A stretch of DNA of 14,318 nt from Baffinella frigidus (GCA_026770585.1 MU647106.1:18042-32359), one strand, 5' to 3'. Counted from the first letter of the stretch, positions 7,907-14,231 are shown. Made by a program: numbers and translations. Notes: generated from the letters alone by a model not told the origin.

Positions 7907-7960
7907 GGAGGCGCGATGCTGCCGTTTGGGGTCAAGGGAGGCTACGACGCGGGCATCAAG
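7907..7960 (+). CDS. OAH (thiol)-lyase exon [18 protein letters not shown]
   Basis: The exon has 18 codons in phase 0-0, acceptor AAATAG| and donor ATCAAG|GTGAAG. FGVKGG followed by an Ala-Gly helix start is characteristic of the family. The 43 bases before it are repeated at about 7151-7193. Confidence 0.85.
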
Positions 7961-8849
7961 GTGAAGAGCCCCCCCCCCTAAACTTGGGTCCCCTCCGGGT
8001 TAGGCGGAGGGAACGTGACCAACGGGCCCGTGACTGGTACACAATTAACAACCACATTTAAGAAATAGTCCCACTTCCAGCCTCGAGTGGTAAGCACAGT
8101 TTGAGGAAGGTGGGGTGAGGGAGGAGGGGGGGGGCTGTTCCGGCTTGCTAGAAGAGCCAAAGGTTCTTCGCCTCTTGTGATGGGGTGAGTTGACGCTTAT
8201 TTATGTGAAAAGTACTACACACCGCCTCACTTGTACATAAATCCTGGGGTTAAAATAGGCCCCTTTCTGGGTTGGAGTGGCAGGTGGCAAACAACCTGCG
8301 GCTGTTTTCGCAGCTCGCGAACCTCGGCGACGTGCGCTCCCTCGTTATTCACCCCGCCTCCACGACCCACCGCCAGGTTTACCCCAAATCCCAAGTTTTC
8401 AGACGAAACTCGAAACCCGAAACCCGAAACCCGAAACCCGAAACCCTAGACCCCAAACCCTAAACCCTTAACCCTTAACCCTTAACCCTTGACCCTAAAC
8501 CCTAAACCCTCAACCCTAAACCAGCTGACAGACGAGCAGCGCGATTCGGCGGGGTGCCCCAACGACGCGGCAATCCCTAAACCCTGAACCCTAAACCGTA
8601 AACCGTAAACCGTAAACCGTAAACCCTAACCCCTAACCCCTAAACCCCAAACCCTACACCCTACACCCCAAATCCCAAACCCTAAACCCTAAACCCTACA
8701 CCCCAAACCCTGAAACCTAACCCCTAACTCCTAACCCCTAAACCTCAACCCCTAACCCCCAAACGGTACATCAGGTGCGGCTCTCAGTGGGGATCGAGAG
8801 CCTCGCGGACCTGATCGCAGACCTCAAGTGCGCCCTCGAGACCGTCTAG
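7907..8849 (+). CDS. O-acetylhomoserine (thiol)-lyase-type PLP enzyme, C-terminal 88 residues
   Basis: Exons 7907-7960, 8284-8376, 8525-8569 and 8775-8849 join in phase 0 to give the end of a Cys/Met-metabolism PLP enzyme, closest by eye to O-acetylhomoserine sulfhydrylase (MET17/MetY type). This cytosolic enzyme makes homocysteine from O-acetylhomoserine and sulfide. Diagnostic blocks are [29 protein letters not shown] and VRLSVGIE. In the family the HPAST segment lines the active site and the Arg of RLSVGIE binds the substrate carboxylate; both are present. The PLP-binding Lys and everything N-terminal of the FGVKGG strand were not found between 5.5 and 7.9 kb, so this may be a 5'-truncated copy or a gene with very long upstream introns. 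It ends with TAG at 8847-8849. Confidence 0.85.
8284..8376 (+). CDS. OAH (thiol)-lyase exon with HPASTTH
   Basis: The exon has 31 codons in phase 0-0, acceptor GTGGCAG| and donor CGCCAG|GTTTAC. It contains [12 protein letters not shown] and [13 protein letters not shown], the most conserved C-terminal segment of the family. Confidence 0.9.
8401..8520. repeat. C-rich telomere-like intron tract in the plus-strand gene
   Basis: GAAACCC, CCCTAAA and CCCTTAA units fill the intron between exons 8376 and 8525. The C-rich strand is the sense strand. Confidence 0.92.
8525..8569 (+). CDS. OAH (thiol)-lyase exon [15 protein letters not shown]
   Basis: The exon has 15 codons, acceptor AACCAG|. The family spacing between the 'AG' and 'VRLSVG' residues is kept only if the exon ends at GACGCG|GCAATC, a GC donor. 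The GT at 8554-8555 would break the frame. Confidence 0.75.
8572..8764. repeat. C-rich telomere-like intron tract in the plus-strand gene
   Basis: CCCTAAAC, CCGTAAA and CCCTACA variants make up nearly the whole intron between exons 8569 and 8775, again C-rich on the sense strand. Confidence 0.92.
8775..8849 (+). CDS. OAH (thiol)-lyase last exon VRLSVGIE... and stop
   Basis: The exon has 24 codons plus TAG, acceptor ACATCAG|. [17 protein letters not shown] is the canonical C-terminal helix, ending KCALETV. Its last 30 bases are repeated three times downstream. Confidence 0.9.
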   Translation: MRLSVGIESLADLIADLKCALETV

Positions 8850-9160
8850 CCGTCGACCTCGGGATAGATCGCCCCGCCTCGGGCCGAGGGATAGGCCCGC
8901 CTCGGGACTGACAGGCGCGCCTCGAGGACCGCACCTCCGCGCTTGAGACTGTCCCCTCGGGGACGGTCTCGGGATAGATAGGCCCGCCTCGAAATAGCGA
9001 TAGGCCCGCCTCGAGACCTCAACTCCGCTCTCGAGACCGTGTCAGACAGGCTTGCCACCGCCTCGGGATCGATAGGCCCGCCTCGGGATAGGCCCGCCTG
9101 AGGGCAGACAGGCCCGCCTCGGGATCTCAACTCCGCGCTGGAGACCGTCTCAACACGACA
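8850..9160 (+). repeat. GC-rich minisatellite with three copies of the last-exon tail
   Basis: The final 30 bases of the OAH (thiol)-lyase coding sequence (8820-8849) recur, diverged, at 8927-8956, 9015-9044 and 9123-9152; the later copies read DLNSALETV. About nine GATAGGCCCGCCTCGG-like units separate them. Spacing is 107, 88 and 108 bp. An imperfect palindrome GAGAC...GTCTC spans 8945-8970. Confidence 0.9.
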
Positions 9161-9938
9161 CAAGCACCGGGTGGTACCGTAGTCGGAGCTCCTACTCGCA
9201 CTACCAATTTTTCCCTCTTACCCGCACTACCCACACACCATCTGACGCCTACCCTTCTTGTACCAGCACAGCCCCCTAGGCATTCGCCTACCGTAGGGTC
9301 CTAGGGGGCCGCGCCTCGTTACGAACTCGTTACGAGCGAGATACCTCTATCTTAGGGGTTACTCGCGAATATGGATACGCGTACTTCGGGCCCCTTCTGG
9401 GGACACAGTCCCAAATGGGATAGCCGGAGTGACTTGACCATAGCCACGTCCATGGTTCCTGCTCCTCTTCAGTAAACGACTCTACTCACATGCGGATGTC
9501 TCCATGTGACTCGAGAGCCTGACGCATCCCCGCGGCGACCCCTCAACCCGAGGCGGGCAAGACTACCGTCATCACACATTGGCAAAAGGGGGGAAGACAC
9601 GTTCATTGAATACATACAGGGGTCACTCGAAATTAAGGACACGCACCGCCCTAGAGTCCTACCATAGGTATCATAGGGGGGCGTCATGACCGCGTGCCCC
9701 TCTACCCAGAAGTGTGGAGTGTGGGTAGGTTGGGGATATCTGTACCTTGGGTGACTACATCGAAATTCCCCACCATGTCGGAGTTCCCAACAACTTACCC
9801 GCAAGATGTTGGTGGCGCGGGGAGCAAGCGTGGGACGGGCCAGCCTCAGGTTGTGCCGTTTGATTTTCATGTCGATTTACCATGCACCGTTACACCGCGC
9901 ACGAATCCCCGGCCCGCCCGCCCGCGGCGGGATCCGTG
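9161..9938. other. Intergenic region between convergent genes
   Basis: No exon with family motifs was found on either strand. Short frames are open but lack paired splice sites and codon bias. The 3' ends of the OAH (thiol)-lyase and UBR genes must lie in 8850-10230. Confidence 0.6.
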
Positions 9939-9976
9939 CAGCAGTCCCTAAACCCTAAACCCTAAACCAGCAGTCC
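9939..9976. repeat. Short telomere-like insert flanked by a 9-bp direct repeat
   Basis: CAGCAGTCC at 9939-9947 is repeated at 9968-9976. The 20 bp between are almost three CCCTAAA units. The pattern resembles an insertion with target-site duplication or repair-mediated addition of telomeric sequence. Confidence 0.8.
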
Positions 9977-10086
9977 ATCAAGTCTACAAACAGGCAGCTC
10001 GCGCGCACGTGCACCGGGCCTTTCGGTTTTGGTAGTCTACAAACGAAGCGTCGGCAGCGCTGGGGCACCGCCCGGCAGGCTCCGGT

Positions 10087-10127
10087 GGGCAGGCGCAACG
10101 TCCTGCAGGCGTACGTTGCGCCTGCCC
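10087..10127. repeat. Perfect 15-bp inverted repeat near the UBR 3' end
   Basis: GGGCAGGCGCAACGT at 10087-10101 pairs with 10113-10127 across an 11-nt loop. It is about 100 bp past the UBR stop codon and could form a stable hairpin in the 3' UTR of either convergent transcript. Confidence 0.85.
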
Positions 10128-10230
10128 AGCGCCTGCTGCCTAGAGCCCGCGACCGAGCTTGCGAGAGAGCCGTCTCAGCTACCCCCCCCCCGGCCCCCTT
10201 TCCCCCTCTTCCCCCTCAGCTACCTCGGGC

Positions 10231-10330
10231 TCAGTAGCGGTGAGCGCCGACGTGCCAGGAGGAGGCGACGCGCGAGTAGTGATCGAGGCCGTGCGTCGAG
10301 TGCAGCACCTGCAGCTGCGCGTACCGCTCC
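10231..10330 (-). CDS. UBR E3 last exon and stop
   Basis: The exon has 100 nt with acceptor TGGCAG|. With the split Lys codon it reads KERYAQLQVLHSTHGLDHYS, then RVASSWHVGAHRY and TGA at 10233-10231. KERY(F) after the 'RGRPL' block is the standard end of the UBR C-terminal domain. Confidence 0.9.
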
Positions 10331-10461
10331 CTGCCACCATCACCCACCATCTTGTCACAACAACGTCACGTAGGGTTTAGGGGTTAGGTGAGGAATCAAC
10401 AGCGGTCTCTCGTGCGAACAAGGGTCTCTCTCTCGCGAAGGAGTGGGAGGGGGCGTCAACC

Positions 10462-10496
<35 letters not shown>

Positions 10497-13400
10497 CTCC
10501 CTCTCTCTTTCTCTCTCTCGCAGGAGGGGCGGGGGGAGGGGGCGGAACATGCCGGGGCGGAGGGGGTATCGACAAGGGTCTCTCTCTCTCTCTCAGGAAG
10601 GGGAAAGGTCTCTCTCAGGGAAGGGGCGGGACTTGTTGAGGCGGAGGGGGCGGCCGCGCTTGAGCTCTGGGTCCTCCTCGCCGTACGCGTCCAGGTAGGG
10701 CGAGCCCCAGATGCACCAGTGGGTCTCGCGGAGGAGGAGGACCATCGAGGTCTTGAGCAGCAGGAACGCCGCCGTCCCTGCAACCCGAGAGACCTCGTCA
10801 GTACAACGGGGGCTTAGGTAAATTCTGGCGTTTCATAGTACGAAGCCTGCGCACCTATCATTACCACGATTGACTTACCCCCCCCTTCCCTCTGCAAACA
10901 CGCCGTGCGAGGATCAGTTGTCGTCGTGGTGCAAACGGTGACGGGGGAAGTCAAGAGAGGTGGTGCACACGCTGGTCCGGGTAGTCAAGACAGTGGGGGG
11001 GCTGAAGACAGTGGGGGGGCTGAAGACAGTGGGGGGGCTGAAGACAGTGGGGGGGCTGGGGGTTGGAGTGTGGCTCGGATGTTTAACAGCGCAAGGCGTG
11101 AGGACGAGGCAGGGCTGCTGATGTCCAAGAAGCAAACTCTTGCTGGAGGTGTCGGCGCTGCGGCCACGGCGCAGGGCCGCATCACTCGCATCAACCGCCC
11201 GCGTACCTCGAATACAATAACCCGCGGCTCAAAGCTCAGTGGTGGTACTAAAGGTGGGGCGGGGGGGAAGAGAGGAAGTACGAAAGGTGACGGGGGGAGT
11301 CAAGAGTGGGGGGGTCGCAACCTGCGCCGCACGCGACCACGTGTGGTCACGTGCCCCGAAGCGGGCCCGTCCCCGCTCAACGCTCAACTCTGAACCTGAC
11401 TACCTTGACTATGAGACTCGATACAAGTGGCGGGGGCGCGGCACCTGCGCCGCACGTGGCCGCGTGCGCGAAGCACTCGCACACCTCCCCCTGCACCACC
11501 TGGTCACCCGTGAGGGGTCGACGTCAGCTTTGGGAGTGCATGGGTTAAGATCTAGTGTTTCGGGTTTCGGGTTCTTGGTTCCGGACGTAGGGTGGAGTGT
11601 GGAGCGTACCGCGCACGGGACGTTAACGGAGCGGTAGCACTCGGATGCCAAGCACAGCAGGGCCCCTTTCGAGTCATCACGCTCACAGACGATTAGATCG
11701 CTCAACTTCAGGCTCGAGAGTAAAGAAAGAAGACGAGTTTCGAGGATTTACCGCGCCCGGGACGTTGACAGAGCGGCAGCACTCGGAGGCGAAGCAGAGC
11801 AGGGCCCCGCACGCCAGGCACAGCGCGGGCCGGTGCGGCACCGTCGCGCACACCTTGCATCGTCGGTCCTGAGGGGTTGGAGTTGGGGGTTTGGGGTGTG
11901 GGATGTAGGGCTTAGGGTGTAGGGTTTCGGGTTCAGGGTTTAGGGTTTACGATGAAATGTATTGGACACCCATAGTTTAGGGCTTAGGGTTGAGGATTTG
12001 GGGGTTACCCGGTAGGCCATGTACAGATCGTGGTAGAGGTGCGGAAGCTCCATCAGCAGCGGGAGCCCTGCCGTCTGCGCGCCGGAGTAGCGGTTACCAT
12101 TCGGTTTCAGGGACAAGGCTTTATCATCAGTTGGTGGAGCGAGTTTCACATCAGGCCACGCAAACGCAAACACAACAAAACCAACGCCGAAACCTGGCGA
12201 TGCAGCTACTAAACCGTAAACTTTTGGCGCTTAAAAATGTGTCTGCTGTACGTGCCCTAAAAATATGTTTGTCCGCTGTGCGTGGGGGGACGTGCAAGGG
12301 GCTCGCAACCTGACGAGCAGGGTAGGCGCGCGCCACCAGCCGCGCCAGCGAGGCCCCCTGCTTCAGGTTTTCGGTGTTAGTGTTTCAGCGTTTGGGGTTC
12401 CAGGTTGAGAATTCAGGGTTCAGGGTTTAGGGTTGAAGGTGTACCGCGCGTTGGTACAGGGTTGGGGGTTTGGGGTGTAGAGACACGTCGGGTTTGGGTT
12501 GGTGCGGGGGGTACCGCGCGGGCGCGGCCACCCTCCCCGTGCGCCGCCGCATCCCGCACCCACGCCTCCACCATCCGCCGCCCGCCACCCCCCACCTGCG
12601 CTTTTCGGTTTTGGTTTAGGTGTAGGTTTAGGTTTAGGGTTAGGTTTAGGTTTAGGTTTAGGTTTAGGTTTAGGTTTAGGGATGAGGGTTTGGGGTTCAG
12701 GGTTTACCGTTTACGGTTTGGGGTTCCGGGTGTCGGGGTTGTAGCAGGGGTGCTATATGAAGGCACGGCTAGGCAAGGCAGCGGACGAAAGCCATGGAGG
12801 AGCGGAACTCTTGTATTAGTCAACGGTGTTTCCTGTCTGTAAAGGGGGTAGGCCCTTGAAGCCATTGGAGCTATCTAAGTCAACCCGGTCTACTTATTGG
12901 CGATCGCAAGGTTGCAGGGGTGAGGGTTTCGGGGGGTGAGGGTTTCGGGTTTCGGGTTTAGAGTGGGTTCAGGGAGGGTTCAGGGAGGGTCCAGGGAGGG
13001 TTTCGGGTTTCGGGGTTGAAACCGCCATAGCCGCGGCGCTCCGCGCGGCGTGCGACGCCCCCCCCCCCATCCCCCCTGCCGCTGCTCCTGCCTCTGCTTC
13101 AAGCACTTGAGGCGGCGCGTGGGCCGCTGCTTCACCATCTGGTGCTCCAGATGGTGGTGAATGCACTCCCGGGAGGAAGACAGAGTCGAGTCCGAGGAGC
13201 TGCACCAGCGCTGCCCACTCCTGCAACGGCTTCAGAAGCTTCATGGTTTTGGGTTTTGGGTTTTGGGTTTAGGGTTTAGGGTTCAGGGTTTAGGGTTTAG
13301 GCTTTTCTTTGAGAGATCAGGTTTTGGGGGGGTTGAAAATAGGGTTTAGGGATTGGAAGGTTGAAAGTTGAGGGTTGAGGGTTGAGGGTTGAGGGGTGAA

Positions 13401-14213
13401 CCTGCGCGGGCCCCTCGCCTTGACCCGCGCCCCAGAAGACGTTTCGACCGCCCGCGGAACCTGCGTCTAGGGTTTCGGGTTTGGGGGTTAGGTTTTAGGG
13501 TTCACGGTTCAGGGCCCAGATGACGTTTCGCCCGCCCGAGGAGCTTACGGATGGGGTACCCCGTGTAGGGTTTATGGATTGGGGGTGAGGGGTTAGGGGT
13601 TAGGAATTGGGGTTTGGGGTTTGGGGTTTAGGGTGTAGGGTGTAGGGTGTAGGGTGTGGGTGTAGGGTGTAGGGTGTAGGGTGTAGGGTGTAGGGTGTAG
13701 GGTGCAGGGTGTAGGGTGTAGGGTGTAGGGTGTGGGGTGTACCCTCGTCCTGGACCCAGAAGAGCATCGCTGCTCTGCGGAGGAGCGGGAGCGAGCACGA
13801 ACGCAGATATGCGTCGAACCCCGCCTTCACCTGCTGAAGCCTTCTGCTGTTAGCGGTGGGGTATACATCTTTCATGTAATTAGGTTGAGGGGTTATAATA
13901 TAAGAGTTTAGGGTTTGGGGTTCAGTGTTCAGGGTTTGGGGTTTCGGGTTCAGGGAGCCGAGCGGGGGGGAAAGGTTTGGGGCTTGGGGTTTGGGGCTTG
14001 GGGTTTGGGGTTTGGGGTTTGGGGTTTGGGGTTTGGGGTTGACCGGCACGGCGGACCCTTCCTCTGGGAAGGCAAACGCCTCCAATGCCCCCGCCTGCTT
14101 CATGATTTACGGTTTAGCGTTTAGGGTGTAGGGTGCTGTGTTGAGTGTTTAAGGTTCTGGGTCTAGGTTTTCGGGGGTTTGGTTCTCGCCTCCAGAAGCG
14201 CTTGCCGCACCAC
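10231..14213 (-). CDS. UBR-family N-degron E3 ubiquitin ligase, C-terminal 340 residues
   Basis: Twelve minus-strand exons (14213-14190, 14094-14044, 13830-13743, 13460-13402, 13220-13023, 12595-12515, 12357-12310, 12074-12009, 11868-11752, 11490-11445, 10777-10633, 10330-10231) join without a phase break into 1,023 coding nt ending in TGA. The C-terminus follows the UBR1/UBR2/PRT6 pattern: LLRRAAMLFW (LPFLRxAALFF-type), LPLLMELPHLYHDLY, the cysteine cluster CxxC-x9-CxxC-x4-C-x4-CC, CECFAHAATCGAG (HxxxCGxG type), YLDAYGEEDPELKRGRPL and LNKERYAQL. This family recognises destabilising N-terminal residues and ubiquitinates the protein. The UBR box and RING lie upstream, outside the window. Which subfamily it belongs to is not settled. 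Confidence 0.9.
10373..10389. repeat. Short telomere-like motif in last UBR intron
   Basis: GTAGGGTTTAGGGGTTAG, G-rich on plus, lies near the 3' end (gene sense) of the last intron. Confidence 0.7.
10462..10522. repeat. (CT)n microsatellite in last UBR intron
   Basis: A run of about 15 CT units, then interrupted CTCTCT stretches; purine (GA)n in gene sense. A second CT-rich patch lies at 10578-10620. Confidence 0.9.
10542..10566 (-). repeat. Echo of the YLDAYGEED exon end plus donor
   Basis: This 25-bp segment matches 10626-10650 at 20 of 25 positions, spanning the last coding bases and the intron start. The donor GT position is kept. Confidence 0.7.
10633..10777 (-). CDS. UBR E3 exon with YLDAYGEED
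   Basis: The exon has 145 nt, acceptor GTTGCAG| and donor AACAA|GTCCCG. It contains AAFLLLKTSMVLLLRE, WGSPYLDAYGEEDPELKRG and RPLRLN. YLDxYGExD-x3-RG-PL is diagnostic for UBR1/2/3-type ligases. Its 3' end and donor recur at 10542-10566. Confidence 0.92.
10933..11312. repeat. Direct repeat bracketing a UBR intron segment
   Basis: GGTGACGGGGGAAGTCAAGA near 10937 recurs as GGTGACGGGGGGAGTCAAGA near 11286, about 349 bp apart, inside the intron between exons 10777 and 11445. Confidence 0.75.
10989..11058. repeat. 18-bp tandem repeat, 4 copies
   Basis: GACAGTGGGGGGGCTGAA is repeated almost perfectly in a UBR intron. The unit length is a multiple of three, so it keeps a plus-strand frame open (DSGGAE repeats). 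Confidence 0.95.
11322..11360 (-). repeat. Echo of the CGAG exon end plus donor
   Basis: In gene sense GCTTCG, then CACGTGGTCGCGTGCGGCGC, then AG|GTTGCG copies the end and donor of exon 11445-11490 with an inserted quasi-palindrome. Confidence 0.75.
11445..11490 (-). CDS. UBR E3 exon GEVCECFAHAATCGA
   Basis: The exon has 46 nt, acceptor GTGCAG| and donor GGCGCAG|GTGCCG. It supplies CEC, the His and the CGAG motif of the Cys-rich C-terminal domain. A degenerate copy of its tail and donor lies at 11322-11360. Confidence 0.9.
11610..11666 (-). repeat. Echo of the cysteine-cluster exon end plus donor
   Basis: This 57-bp segment matches 11752-11808 at 50 of 57 positions without gaps, in the same frame and with the GTAC donor. 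It would encode GALLCLASECYRSVNVPCA. It lacks the first four cysteines and is not needed for phase. Confidence 0.92.
11752..11868 (-). CDS. UBR E3 cysteine-cluster exon
   Basis: The exon has 39 codons in phase 0-0, acceptor CCTCAG| and donor GGCGCG|GTAAAT. It starts DRRCKVCATVPHRPALC, then LACGALLCFASECC and RSVNVPGA. It is the strongest family marker in the window (PxxPALCLxCGxxLC-type). Its last 57 bases are duplicated at 11610-11666. Confidence 0.93.
11880..12003. repeat. Telomere-like tract in UBR intron
   Basis: Degenerate GGGTTTGG, GTGTAGGG and GGTTTAGGG motifs, G-rich on plus, lie between exons 11868 and 12009 with a short unique insert at 11949-11973. Confidence 0.85.
12009..12074 (-). 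CDS. UBR E3 exon LPLLMELPHLYHDLYMAYR
   Basis: The exon has 22 codons in phase 0-0, acceptor GCGCAG| and donor TACCGG|GTAACC. In UBR proteins 'I/L-x-LPxxYxxL' directly precedes the cysteine cluster, as here. Confidence 0.88.
12220..12285. repeat. Degenerate ~30-bp tandem duplication in a UBR intron
   Basis: TTAAAAATGTGTCTGCTGTA and CTAAAAATATGTTTGTCCGC start two adjacent related units in an otherwise featureless intron (12075-12309). Confidence 0.6.
12310..12357 (-). CDS. UBR E3 exon GASLARLVARAYPARQ
   Basis: The exon has 16 codons in phase 0-0, acceptor GAAGCAG| and donor CGTCAG|GTTGCG. Low family conservation; support is from splice sites, phase and codon composition. Confidence 0.65.
12365..12480. 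repeat. Telomere-like tract in UBR intron
   Basis: GGGTTCAGG, GGTTTAGGG and GGGTTTGGG variants occupy the intron between exons 12357 and 12515. Confidence 0.85.
12515..12595 (-). CDS. UBR E3 exon RRMVEAWVRDAAAHGEGG
   Basis: The exon has 27 codons in phase 0-0, acceptor GCGCAG| and donor CGCGCG|GTACCC. A short copy of the exon end plus donor (CGCGCG then GTAC) appears on the minus strand near 12452-12440. Confidence 0.65.
12605..12735. repeat. GGTTTA (6-mer) telomere-variant array
   Basis: About ten GGTTTA units with single GGG interruptions (12612-12680) are followed by GGGTTCAGG and TTTACGG variants. The 6-nt register differs from the 7-nt register of other tracts. The adjoining 12740-12915 is unique sequence without a recognised gene or RNA. 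Confidence 0.85.
12920..13015. repeat. Telomere-like tract (GGGTTTCG, GGGAGGGTTCA)
   Basis: Two tandem GGTTTCGGGGGGTGAG-like units and three GGGAGGGTYCA units lie in the UBR intron, immediately downstream of exon 13023-13220 in gene sense. Confidence 0.8.
13023..13220 (-). CDS. UBR E3 exon with EWAALVQLLGLDSVFLP
   Basis: The exon has 66 codons in phase 0-0, acceptor TTGCAG| and donor GGCG|GTTTCA. EWAALVQLLGLDSVFLP corresponds to the 'YxxLCxYLxLPxxL' helix of UBR C-termini. The rest is an Ala/Gly/Pro-rich low-complexity insertion containing an 11-G run. In the second half another minus frame has better third-position G/C, so a homopolymer indel is possible, although the total length keeps phase. 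Confidence 0.65.
13245..13398. repeat. Telomere-like tract in UBR intron
   Basis: GGGTTTT, GGGTTTAG and GGTTGAG runs fill the intron between exons 13220 and 13402. Confidence 0.9.
13402..13460 (-). CDS. UBR E3 exon SAGGRNVFWGAGQGEGPAQ
   Basis: The exon has 59 nt, acceptor GACGCAG| and donor GCGCAG|GTTCAC. It completes a split Gly codon and ends in phase 0. A frameshifted copy of its 5' part with an AG acceptor lies upstream at 13514-13545. Confidence 0.65.
13514..13545 (-). repeat. Echo of exon 13402-13460, 5' part and acceptor
   Basis: It matches 13430-13461 at about 26 of 32 positions. In gene sense it lies upstream of the exon and keeps an AG at the acceptor position, with a one-base deletion that shifts frame. 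Confidence 0.7.
13565..13740. repeat. GTGTAGGG array in UBR intron
   Basis: About fifteen GTGTAGG(G) units, nearly perfect, follow GGGGTTAGG and GGGTTTGG variants. It ends at the donor of exon 13743-13830. Confidence 0.93.
13743..13830 (-). CDS. UBR E3 exon with LLRRAAMLFW
   Basis: The exon has 88 nt, acceptor TTCAGCAG| and donor GACGAGG|GTACAC. It encodes VKAGFDAYLRSCSLPLLRRA, then AMLFWVQDE. 'GCxxPFLRxAALFF' is a conserved helix N-terminal to the UBR C-terminal domain. Confidence 0.8.
13905..14040. repeat. GGGGTTT array in UBR intron
   Basis: GGGTTTAGG and GGGTTCA variants are followed by a run of GGGGTTT/GGGGCTT units at 13975-14040 ending at the exon 14044 donor. Confidence 0.92.
14044..14094 (-). 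CDS. UBR E3 exon AGALEAFAFPEEGSAVP
   Basis: The exon has 17 codons in phase 0-0, acceptor GAAGCAG| and donor GTGCCG|GTCAAC. Placed by splice sites and phase. Confidence 0.6.
14108..14180. repeat. Telomere-like tract in UBR intron
   Basis: TTTACGGTTTAGCG, GTGTAGGG and related motifs lie between exons 14094 and 14190. Confidence 0.8.
14190..14213 (-). CDS. UBR E3 24-nt micro-exon VVRQALLE
   Basis: The micro-exon has eight codons, acceptor GGTGCAG|. The only fitting donor is CTGGAG|GCGAGA, a GC donor. It is the most 5' exon visible; the upstream gene is hidden by the poly-C run. Confidence 0.4.
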
Positions 14214-14230
14214 CTGCACCACCCCCCAGC

Positions 14231-14231
<1 letters not shown>

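Noticed and set aside
8846-9163. 105-codon minus-strand frame
   Set aside because: It is simply the reverse of the GATAGGCCCGCCTCGG minisatellite.
10388-10817. Plus and minus frames through the CT microsatellite
   Set aside because: Low-complexity Ser/Leu or Arg/Glu strings from (CT)n; only 10633-10777 minus is real coding.
12740-12915. Possible small RNA gene or SINE in a UBR intron
   Set aside because: Unique-looking sequence, but no tRNA B box, snRNA motif, terminal repeats or tail could be recognised.
13016-13250. Plus-strand helical reading (LLQALEAARGPLLHHLVLQ)
   Set aside because: It needs a frameshift in the C run and opposes the UBR exon chain, whose 66 codons fit phase exactly.
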